From contig CAUZJA010000018.1 in NCBI GenBank assembly GCA_963579925.1, forward strand, positions 1 through 23,023: a stretch of 23,023 bases of DNA, given 5' to 3'. Each line of letters opens with the position of its first letter. Within the stretch, counting starts at the first letter, position 1. The stretch comes from UBA1151 sp963579925 (GTDB lineage Bacteria > Chloroflexota > Dehalococcoidia > Lucifugimonadales > Lucifugimonadaceae). This document shows positions 6,905 through 13,487 of the stretch, piece after piece. The notes under the pieces are model-generated. The model was given only the letters and a program-made list of their open reading frames with translations. It was not told the DNA's origin and made no database searches. Made by a program: the position numbers and the translations under genes.

Positions 6905-8212
6905 GTGACGTTCCAACGTAGCCAGGAACTTTTTGATCGAGCGAATACCATCGTCGCTGGCGGTGTCAGCAGCCAGATCCGACGGGCCGAACGACCCGTT
7001 CCCCTGTTCTTCAAGCGTGGGAAAGGTTCCCGAATGTGGGACGTCGACGGCAACGAATACGTGGATTTCGTGCAAGGCATGGGACCCAACATATTTGGGC
7101 ACGCTCCAGACTTCATTGTGGACGCCGTCCGAGAGGATATTGACAACGGCTTCTGCCTGGCCGGTCAGACCGAGCATGAGCTTGAAGTCACCGACCTGAT
7201 TCGCGCAGCCGTACCGCTAAAGGGACTGATGCGCTACGCATCATCGGGAACAGAGATCGACCAGCTCGCATTGCGCGTTGCCAAGGCGTTCACCGGCCGC
7301 TCAAAGTGGGTGAAGTTTGAGGGTCACTATCACGGTTGGACGGACACGGTTCTCTTCTCAGTACACCCCTCACTGGACGACGCAGGGCCTGTTAGTGCGC
7401 CAAACGCAGTCGGCGAATCACTGGGAATGGCACCCGGCGCTGCGGATGACATCATCATTGCTCAATGGAACGATCTGGAAGCCCTAGAAGCCGTATTCAA
7501 GGCGAATCCAGACGAAATTGCCTGCGTCATGATGGAGCCCATCATGGGCAATACGAACTGCATTGTTGCCGACGATGGCTACCTACAGGGCGCACTTGAT
7601 CTCTGTGAGAAGTACGGCGCACTGCTCATATTTGACGAGGTGATTACTGGCTTCCGCGTCGCACACGGTGGCGCACAGGAGTTCAGCGGTGTTGTACCGC
7701 ACATTGCCACTTACGGCAAGTCAGTGGCAGGCGGATTCCCACTCTCGGTTCTGGTAGGCCTTCCGGAGATCATGGAGAAAGTTGGTAGCGGCGAGATTCA
7801 GCACGGCGGCAGCTTCAACTCCAATGTGATGGTCATGTCCGCAGCAAAGGCTGGCCTTAGCCATATCGCGGAGAATCCCGAAGGCTTCTACAACGACCTC
7901 AATGGACGCGGAACGAGACTCATGCAGGGGCTTAGCACCGCCGCCGAAGAAGCTGGCATCCCCATGCTCGTGCAGGGCGTCGGAGCCACGTTCTGGACCA
8001 CGTTCACCGAGCGAGACTCCATAAGCAACTATCGTGAACATGTCTCATCGGTTGATGAAGAAAAGTACGCCGTCTTCGCGGAACACATGCTCCGAAACGG
8101 AATCCGTCTCGCTACCAACGGTAGATGGCACATGGCTTCCGCACATAGCGATGAAGACATCGGCCAGACACTCGAGGCCGCTCGATCGTCCCTGAAAGCG
8201 ATGGCTGGGTAG
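6905..8212 (+). CDS. Class III PLP aminotransferase, HemL (glutamate-1-semialdehyde aminomutase)-like
   Basis: A fold-type I PLP enzyme of 435 residues. Seen: N-terminal SQELFDRANTIVAGGVSSQ typical of HemL-like proteins, the SSGTE phosphate-binding turn, GHYHGW (140-145) whose aromatic stacks on PLP, IFDEVITGFR with Asp244 for the pyridine nitrogen, and YGKSVAGGFP with Lys272 as the Schiff-base lysine. True glutamate-1-semialdehyde aminomutases usually show GKIIGGG(L/M)P and SSGTEA. The divergent YGKSVAGGFP and SSGTEIDQ suggest a related transaminase with a different substrate rather than the haem-pathway enzyme. The GTG start has GAGG 7 nt upstream. It sits between an amidase and a FIST-domain gene whose frame opens on its stop codon, so nitrogen-compound catabolism is a fair contextual inference. 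The substrate is not deducible. Confidence 0.9.
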   Translation: MTFQRSQELFDRANTIVAGGVSSQIRRAERPVPLFFKRGKGSRMWDVDGNEYVDFVQGMGPNIFGHAPDFIVDAVREDIDNGFCLAGQTEHELEVTDLIRAAVPLKGLMRYASSGTEIDQLALRVAKAFTGRSKWVKFEGHYHGWTDTVLFSVHPSLDDAGPVSAPNAVGESLGMAPGAADDIIIAQWNDLEALEAVFKANPDEIACVMMEPIMGNTNCIVADDGYLQGALDLCEKYGALLIFDEVITGFRVAHGGAQEFSGVVPHIATYGKSVAGGFPLSVLVGLPEIMEKVGSGEIQHGGSFNSNVMVMSAAKAGLSHIAENPEGFYNDLNGRGTRLMQGLSTAAEEAGIPMLVQGVGATFWTTFTERDSISNYREHVSSVDEEKYAVFAEHMLRNGIRLATNGRWHMASAHSDEDIGQTLEAARSSLKAMAG

Positions 8213-8244
8213 TGCAGTCGAGGGTAAAGAAAGAGACGAAGGTG

Positions 8245-9441
8245 ATGCGCTGGGCATCGGCAGTGTCCGACGCTCCTTCCTTCACCAAAGCGGTAAATAA
8301 CGCTGCTGAGCAGGTGATGGACCAGCTCGATGATCGGGTCCCTGATCTCGTGCTCGTGTTTGTTTCATTCCACCATGCGCCCTCGTTCTACTCGGTCAAC
8401 GAACTTCTCCGTTCGCATTTTGGCAGCGCACAGATCATCGGCTGTTCCGGCGCTGGTGTGATTGGCGGCGCCATAGAAATCGAACGCAGGCCAGGCATAT
8501 CGATCACAGCGGCATGTTTGCCAGACGTAGAAATCACACCGTTCCACGTACAACAGGATGATTTGCCTACTCAAGACTCCGGTCCCGACGCGTGGGAGGA
8601 TTTGACGGGCGTGAGCGTAGAAGCTGACCCCGCATTCCTGATTTTTACCGACCCGTTCACGTTGGAGACCGACCGGCTGATCTCCGGACTAGATTTCGCG
8701 TACCCCCACGGTCCCAAGATTGGCGGACTGGCCAGCGGCGGTGCGGAAGAAACACCGCACGCCCTGTTTGAGGCCGGCAAGACGCGCAGTGAAGGTGCAG
8801 TGGGCGTGGCCCTCACCGGCAACATTCAGATCGATACGGTCATGGCCCAGGGATGTCGTCCTATCGGCGAGCCAATGGTTGTGACGAAGTCAGAGAAAAA
8901 CATCATCCAGCAACTCGGCACATCAACGCCGCTGGAAATTCTGCGTGATCTCTTCTCACAGGGAGTGGAAAAAGATCGCTGGCTCATGCGGCGAGCGCTT
9001 CAGGTCGGCGTGGTCATGGACCGTTTCGCCACCGAGTTTGGCGCGGGCGATTTCCTGATCCGCAACGTGATGGGCATGGACGAAGACACCGGAGCGCTAA
9101 TCGTTGGCGACGTTGTGCAAGAAGGCCAGATAGTCCAGTTCCATCTGAGAGACGCAGACGCGGCCCGAGAAGACCTCGTGAGCGTTTTAGATCGATACGA
9201 TCAGAACAATCCCGAAAAGCACCCGGAAGCCGCCCTGATGTTCTCGTGCGTCAGCCGAGGCCAGCATCTGTTCAGACGCCCCAATCACGACTCAGAAATC
9301 TTCAGCGAAATGATCGCTCCCATCCCCCTCAGCGGCTTCTTCTGCAACGGAGAGATAGGCCCGGTGGGCGGAACCACATTCCTCCACGGCTACACCAGCA
9401 GCTTCGGCCTGGTCCACACCCGGTGGCCGCTGGACACGTAG
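8245..9441 (+). CDS. FIST domain-containing protein (FIST_N plus FIST_C)
   Basis: FIST proteins are thought to sense small ligands, perhaps amino acids, in signalling. Here the two halves are the whole protein. The N half (about 20-200) has VLVFVSFHHAP, IIGCSGAGVIGGAIEIE and PHGPKIGGLASGG. The C half (about 210-390) has GCRPIGEPMVVTKSEKNIIQQL, GDFLIRNVMGMD, ALMFSCVSRG and GFFCNGEIGPVGGTTFLHGYT, all typical of the family. No kinase, chemoreceptor or diguanylate-cyclase module is fused, so it is a stand-alone version of about 398 residues. The ATG at 8245 is favoured because MRWASAVSDAP is the usual family N terminus. A GTG at 8212, overlapping the aminotransferase stop by one base, opens the same frame and would add 11 residues. 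Co-transcription with the amidase and aminotransferase is likely. Confidence 0.9.
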   Translation: MRWASAVSDAPSFTKAVNNAAEQVMDQLDDRVPDLVLVFVSFHHAPSFYSVNELLRSHFGSAQIIGCSGAGVIGGAIEIERRPGISITAACLPDVEITPFHVQQDDLPTQDSGPDAWEDLTGVSVEADPAFLIFTDPFTLETDRLISGLDFAYPHGPKIGGLASGGAEETPHALFEAGKTRSEGAVGVALTGNIQIDTVMAQGCRPIGEPMVVTKSEKNIIQQLGTSTPLEILRDLFSQGVEKDRWLMRRALQVGVVMDRFATEFGAGDFLIRNVMGMDEDTGALIVGDVVQEGQIVQFHLRDADAAREDLVSVLDRYDQNNPEKHPEAALMFSCVSRGQHLFRRPNHDSEIFSEMIAPIPLSGFFCNGEIGPVGGTTFLHGYTSSFGLVHTRWPLDT

Positions 9442-9600
9442 GCGCAACCCGACGCCCCGCCTGCATGGAAATTCGGCATCCTGATCCAACGCTCCCGAAC
9501 GCAGTAGGGGCAATCCCCTGTGAATGCCTGCTTCCGCGTTCCCCGCTCGACATCGCCCATCAGACCGGCTATAAAGGTCTAACTCAACTCACACACTTTT
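9442..9600 (+). other. Intergenic spacer with a short GGGG/CCCC hairpin
   Basis: Between the FIST gene and the promoter of the SDR pair. It contains a short perfect inverted repeat AGGGG-CAAT-CCCCT (9506-9519) in a GTAGGGGCAATCCCC context, reminiscent of dispersed GTAGGGGC-type intergenic repeats. There is no T tract and no plausible gene; an apparent frame here is a run-on of a shadow frame. Confidence 0.3.
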
Positions 9601-9606
9601 TATAAT
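9601..9606 (+). promoter_or_regulatory. Consensus -10 element (TATAAT) for the SDR pair
   Basis: A perfect TATAAT lies 20 bp before the TTG start of the first SDR, in an otherwise GC-rich region. It predicts a transcript starting near 9613, with a very short leader holding AGGAG (9615-9619). No good -35 match is found at 16-18 bp, so activation by a regulator or an extended contact is possible. Confidence 0.55.
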
Positions 9607-9626
9607 CACTTTTTAGGAGCGTCACA

Positions 9627-10463
9627 TTGGGACGTTTTGACGGAAAAACTGCGATTGTTACCGGAGGTGCTCTTGGCATTGGCGGCGGTGTAGCGAGGCG
9701 GCTGGCGGCCGATGGCGCGAACGTGCTGATCGCCGATATCGCCGATGATGCTGCTGTGAACAACGTCACTCGCATCAAGGATGCCGGGGGCAATGCGATC
9801 AGCATTCACGCCAACATGGCTTCCCGTGATGACATCGAGGGCATGGTGCAGACCGCTGTCAGCGAATTCGGTCGGCTTGACATAATGGTGCAGAACGCTT
9901 GGGGTGCTCCCACCACGCAGATCACTGGCAGCGCCGTCGACGTGCCCGAAGAGGGCTGGGACGAGGGCATGGCCATCATGACCAAGGCGCTGTTCCTGGG
10001 TGCGAAGTACGCCGTTCCAGAGATGGAGAAAACTGGCAGCGGCAGCATAGTGAACATCTCATCCGTTCATGGACTGCTGATGTCGACAAATCATCTCGTA
10101 TACGAAGCAGCGAAGTCCGCCGTTATCGGAATGACCCGCCAGATGGCGATCGACTTCGGTCCGATAGGGATTCGAGTGAATGCCATCTGCCCTGGCCACA
10201 TCGTCACGGAGAAGTCGACTGAGGGTCGCTGGAACAAGATGCCGGAGACGCTCGATTTCTTTGCGGATCAGTACCCCGTTCGGCGTGTCGGAAGCCCTGC
10301 TGATATTGCCGGTGCGATCTCCTTCCTGTGCAGTGAGGACGCCAGCTTCATCACCGGCCATCCGCTGGTGGTTGATGGTGGGCTGACGATTCAGCTGCAG
10401 GAAGACTTCGGCGTCCAGCAGGCGAAATACGCGCGGGCCAACGAATTCCAGATGCCGTACTAG
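9627..10463 (+). CDS. SDR family oxidoreductase (copy 1 of a tandem pair)
   Basis: A classical-length short-chain dehydrogenase/reductase of 278 residues. TGGALGIGG (12-20) is the dinucleotide-binding TGxxxGxG loop, and LIADI with Asp37 after strand 2 points to NAD(H) over NADP(H). Active-site Ser146 (ISSVHG), Tyr159 and Lys163 (YEAAK) are present, and ICPGHI follows. Two departures: the usual NNAG is VQNAWG, and the catalytic-tetrad Asn position on helix 4 (usually NL in MAVNLKG) is Met118. A C-terminal extension GVQQAKYARANEFQMPY is shared with the next gene. The start is TTG with AGGAG 7 nt upstream. The substrate is unknown; the pair could form a heteromer or act in consecutive steps. The next SDR starts 33 nt downstream on the same transcript. 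Confidence 0.92.
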   Translation: MGRFDGKTAIVTGGALGIGGGVARRLAADGANVLIADIADDAAVNNVTRIKDAGGNAISIHANMASRDDIEGMVQTAVSEFGRLDIMVQNAWGAPTTQITGSAVDVPEEGWDEGMAIMTKALFLGAKYAVPEMEKTGSGSIVNISSVHGLLMSTNHLVYEAAKSAVIGMTRQMAIDFGPIGIRVNAICPGHIVTEKSTEGRWNKMPETLDFFADQYPVRRVGSPADIAGAISFLCSEDASFITGHPLVVDGGLTIQLQEDFGVQQAKYARANEFQMPY

Positions 10464-10496
10464 ACACGGACCACAAAAGTCACAAAGGCAGACTCA

Positions 10497-11333
10497 ATGA
10501 GCAGATTTGAAGGACAGGTTGCAATCGTCACGGGTGGTGCGTTGGGAATCGGCGGTGCCACCGCACGCAAGTTCGCATCCGAAGGTGCGCGGGTTCTGAT
10601 CGCCGATATCGACATGGACGCTGCGGTGGCCAATGCCGATGGCATCACCGCGGCTGGTGGCATTGCGCAGGCGATCAGGTGCGATGTCTCATCTCACGAT
10701 GATATCCGGTCGATGGTCACCGCCGCCGTCGAGGAGTGGGGTCGGCTAGATGTGCTGGTGCAGAACGCATACGGCGTCGCATCAAATCACGATCAATCAC
10801 TCGGCAGCGCCGTCACGGTGAGCGAAGAGGCATGGGACAACGGCATGGCTGTGCTGACCAAGGCGCTGTATCTGGGGGCCAAGTATGCCGTGCCGGAGAT
10901 GAGGAAGAACGGCGGCGGAAACATCGTAAACCTTGCGTCGGTGCATGGGTTCCTGATGGCTCCCAAGAGGCTCATCTACGAAGCTGGCAAAGCGGCAGTG
11001 ATTGGCATGACCAAGCAGATGGCGATCGACTTCGGGCCTGAAGGCATCCGAGTGAACGCTATCTGTCCCGGCCACATCCTCACCGAAGGACTGGCAAAGA
11101 TGTGGGAAGGCAATGAAGAGGGTCTCAAATTCTTCGAGGATCAGTACCCTGTGCGGCGAGTCGGCAAGCCCGAAGACATCGCAAATGCCATCGCATTCCT
11201 CTGCTCAGAGGATGCAAGCTTCATCACCGGACACTCGCTATTCGTTGACGGCGGGCTGACGACTCAGTTGCAAGAAGATCTTGGTGTGCAACAGGCGAAG
11301 TACGCCCGTGCAAACGACTTCCAGATGCCCTAG
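10497..11333 (+). CDS. SDR family oxidoreductase (copy 2 of a tandem pair)
   Basis: Also 278 residues and clearly paralogous to the preceding SDR along its whole length, so a tandem duplication is evident. TGGALGIGG (12-20), Asp37 in LIADI (NAD preference), Ser148 (LASVHG), Tyr161 and Lys165 (YEAGK) are present. The NNAG motif is VQNAYG, and the tetrad Asn position is Leu120, so both copies share the loss. The C terminus GVQQAKYARANDFQMP is nearly identical to copy 1, implying a conserved functional tail, perhaps at a subunit interface or active-site lid. The ATG has AAAGG 8 nt upstream. Differences cluster around residues 94-110, the region that contacts substrate in SDRs, so the copies probably differ in specificity. 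The gene ends 6 nt from the convergent CinA/NMNAT-like gene. Confidence 0.92.
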   Translation: MSRFEGQVAIVTGGALGIGGATARKFASEGARVLIADIDMDAAVANADGITAAGGIAQAIRCDVSSHDDIRSMVTAAVEEWGRLDVLVQNAYGVASNHDQSLGSAVTVSEEAWDNGMAVLTKALYLGAKYAVPEMRKNGGGNIVNLASVHGFLMAPKRLIYEAGKAAVIGMTKQMAIDFGPEGIRVNAICPGHILTEGLAKMWEGNEEGLKFFEDQYPVRRVGKPEDIANAIAFLCSEDASFITGHSLFVDGGLTTQLQEDLGVQQAKYARANDFQMP

Positions 11334-11339
11334 CCAGAA

Positions 11340-12506
11340 CTAGCTCGAGCTCCTCGCCCTCAGGTCAGTTGAAGAGCCATCAAACCTGAACTCTTCCTCT
11401 GACATGACATCGAACAGCAACTCATACCCGGGCGGTAGCTTCAGTTCATCCAGTGATCTGAAGCTACCGTCGCTCAGGCGTCCCGCCACTAGAAAATCGC
11501 AACTGGCCTCTCGAATTACATCGAGCGCTGCTTCAACTGTACCGCTGTAGTACTTCGCATCCACCACCCGCACCGCCGTATCGAATCCGATGACGAACGT
11601 TGTCCCCGGCACCAATCGTGCCTTCTCCTCAAACGTGGGCGCACGCGTAATCAGTATCGGCGTCTCCCTTCGCATCTGTGCGATGCGGGCGTCGAGATGC
11701 GCCGCACTCAACTGAGGCTTGTCTACGTTGGTAACCGATAGCTCGAACGCAGCGCGCTTGCCTGTCGACCGACCTGCCACTTCCGACATCTCACGATGTC
11801 CCTCGTGGCTGGGATTGAACGATCCTGCGACTACCGCGATCGATTCGGAGATTGATGTCGTGATTTCTCCGTCACCGTCAATCAGTACGAATGGCACATC
11901 ACCGCTGCTCACATTGGTCAACGGATTCTCCGCAACCTGATGAAACTCCTCATACCGCTCACTCGCGCTGAGCTCAAGTGGCAGCATGTCTGGGATCCCA
12001 GCGGTGCTTGTTATCGCGTTCAGCAGCGCACGGCTAACGATCTCCTCTTCGCCGGAACGATCTCGCACGCCTTTCTCCAACCAGATGGCGCTAGCTGACG
12101 TGCCAAATGACGAGCGCACCGCAATGTGAGCGCGATGCTCACCTCGCTTCAAACGGTTTGTGGCGATTGTTGCAGTGCAAGCCACGCCGATGATTTCACG
12201 ATCACCACTCGACTCTGGGTGAGCGAGAGCATCTAGTCGAAGCGCCTTCCAGTACGCCTCTTCCGCCATCGCTACCGCCGTTGACTCAGAGACATTCTGT
12301 TCCGGTGCCTGGCCCACATAATCATTCAGCGCGTTCTGGGCGTATGGAATCTGAGCATCCAGAACTGTCGCCGATGATCCGCCCTCCGAGAAAAGCCAGC
12401 TGAGAAATCTGCTGCCAGCACCGGTCACCACAAACGAACCCAGCACTGGCGAGGCGTGCAGGGCAAGGACCATTGAGGCGGTCGCTCGGTCAGGTTGCGC
12501 TGGCAT
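11340..12506 (-). CDS. CinA C-terminal-like domain fused to NMNAT-like nucleotidyltransferase domain
   Basis: Two domains are seen. Residues about 10-170 resemble the CinA C-terminal (NMN amidohydrolase, PncC) fold: GSSATVLDAQIPYAQNAL, an NVSESTAVAMAEEAY helix, then IGVACTATIATNRLKRGEHRAHIAV where CinA has its TG-AGP loop. Residues about 222-388 are a HIGH-type nucleotidyltransferase: GSFNPSHEGH (228-237), IGFDTAVRVVDAKYY, and C-terminal SSTDLR (378-383), as in NMN/NaMN adenylyltransferases. A similar CinA-cytidylyltransferase-like architecture is known in plants and fungi as an uncharacterised protein. The pairing suggests pyridine-nucleotide salvage or repair: deamidation of NMN then adenylylation. 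The CinA half lacks the usual GPGG-type loop, so activity there is uncertain. ATG start with AAGGAG 13 nt upstream. Convergent with the SDR pair, divergent from the acetyltransferase gene. Confidence 0.8.
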   Translation of the reverse strand: MPAQPDRATASMVLALHASPVLGSFVVTGAGSRFLSWLFSEGGSSATVLDAQIPYAQNALNDYVGQAPEQNVSESTAVAMAEEAYWKALRLDALAHPESSGDREIIGVACTATIATNRLKRGEHRAHIAVRSSFGTSASAIWLEKGVRDRSGEEEIVSRALLNAITSTAGIPDMLPLELSASERYEEFHQVAENPLTNVSSGDVPFVLIDGDGEITTSISESIAVVAGSFNPSHEGHREMSEVAGRSTGKRAAFELSVTNVDKPQLSAAHLDARIAQMRRETPILITRAPTFEEKARLVPGTTFVIGFDTAVRVVDAKYYSGTVEAALDVIREASCDFLVAGRLSDGSFRSLDELKLPPGYELLFDVMSEEEFRFDGSSTDLRARSSS

Positions 12507-12629
12507 GATAAAACTGGTGCTCCTTCTGCTGCGGACTTGAATTATCCGCTATCGGATGGAGAATCTGTACAAACGCGGTGAACCCCAAATCGTGATCCGG
12601 GTCGCCGTTCGTAGTTAAGATACTGCCTC
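12507..12629 (+). promoter_or_regulatory. Divergent promoter region; TAAGAT -10 close to the acetyltransferase start
   Basis: TTAAGAT (12615-12621) resembles a -10 element and ends only 8 nt before the ATG at 12630, which has no Shine-Dalgarno sequence. If used, the mRNA would be leaderless or nearly so. For the leftward gene, GATAAT on the minus strand (around 12541-12546) is a possible -10. A short inverted repeat ATCCG-CTAT-CGGAT (12544-12557) lies over it. No strong -35 was found for either direction. Confidence 0.35.
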
Positions 12630-13358
12630 ATGTTGAAACAAACAGCTTACTTAAACGCTCTAGATCGCACCGCCCAATGCCCCAGCAGCAGGTCAGGCGC
12701 TTATGAGACGCGCGCCGCTGAAGAAGCGGATGCCGCCATCTTGTCGGTTATCGAGCGCGATGCGTTTCCCTCTCAGTGGCCGCCAACCCGATTCATCAAA
12801 GAGATCAGTCGGCGACGCGCCTTATATATCGTTGCTTCCCGTGGTTATCGCGAATCAGAGCTTCCCCCGGGTCAAAGCATTCAACATGGCGGACCTGAAG
12901 TCGGAATCTGGGATCGGATCTCATCAGGCTTGCGCCAGTTGCTACTGATCGACGAGCGCAAGGGCACGTCATATCCAAAGGACTACATCGGCGGGTTCGT
13001 TGGCGTGTGGTTTATCGCTGATGAGGCGCACATCGTGTCGATTGGCGTTCGAGAGTCGGTCAAGCGCGCCGGAATTGGCGAACTTCTCATGCTTTCCGCA
13101 TTCCAACAGGCACGGGAACATGGCTGCAAAGAGCTAACGCTGGAAGTCAGAGCCTCAAACGATGCAGCCCAGTCTCTCTACCGAAAATACGGTTTTCAGA
13201 ACGTTGGCCTTCGTAAGAAGTACTACATCGACAACGCCGAAGACGCTATCATCATGACTACGCCTCCAATCAGCAGCGTCGAATATGCCGTAACGCTAGA
13301 TTCACTCGCTCGCAATCACGCCGAGCGATGGGGGCACCTGCCAGCGTCAATCGCCTGA
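12630..13358 (+). CDS. RimI-like GNAT N-acetyltransferase
   Basis: Transfers acetyl from acetyl-CoA to an amine, in RimI the N-terminal alanine of ribosomal protein S18. The C-terminal half is textbook RimI: AHIVSIGVRESVKRAGIGELLM with the acetyl-CoA-binding RxxGIG loop (145-150), LEVRASNDAAQSLYRKYGFQ, then VGLRKKYYIDNAEDAIIM. The N half keeps DAFPSQWPPTRF. Odd features: about 48 extra residues (roughly 71-118) interrupt the strand that normally runs straight into VGVWF, and a 30-residue C-terminal extension follows EDAIIM. At 242 residues it is far longer than E. coli RimI (148). Whether it acts on S18 or another target is open. The ABC substrate-binding gene follows on the same strand after about 70-130 nt. 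A small hairpin without T tract lies at 13361-13380. Confidence 0.87.
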   Translation: MLKQTAYLNALDRTAQCPSSRSGAYETRAAEEADAAILSVIERDAFPSQWPPTRFIKEISRRRALYIVASRGYRESELPPGQSIQHGGPEVGIWDRISSGLRQLLLIDERKGTSYPKDYIGGFVGVWFIADEAHIVSIGVRESVKRAGIGELLMLSAFQQAREHGCKELTLEVRASNDAAQSLYRKYGFQNVGLRKKYYIDNAEDAIIMTTPPISSVEYAVTLDSLARNHAERWGHLPASIA

Positions 13359-13487
13359 GTCCATTCAGAAGCCTGAGTGGCCTCAATAAGATGACCAATT
13401 GCCAGGATCACCGGCTTCAATAGCGCAGTGGTGAGAGTACTTTTCCGCGCCCGATCAACATCGGATGCGGACGGAGATAGCCACACA

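Noticed and set aside
6905..8212. Annotation as glutamate-1-semialdehyde aminomutase (hemL) of the haem pathway
   Set aside because: General fold and N terminus fit, but the lysine motif YGKSVAGGFP and the SSGTEIDQ turn differ from true HemL and no haem genes are nearby; kept as HemL-like aminotransferase.
9246..9605. 119-residue open frame at the end of the FIST gene
   Set aside because: Mostly a shadow of the FIST gene in another frame, continuing into the spacer; composition is arginine/proline-rich, with no start signal or family resemblance.
13361..13380. Hairpin after the acetyltransferase gene as a terminator
   Set aside because: Short 8-bp stem with a G-T pair and no T tract; too weak to claim termination.
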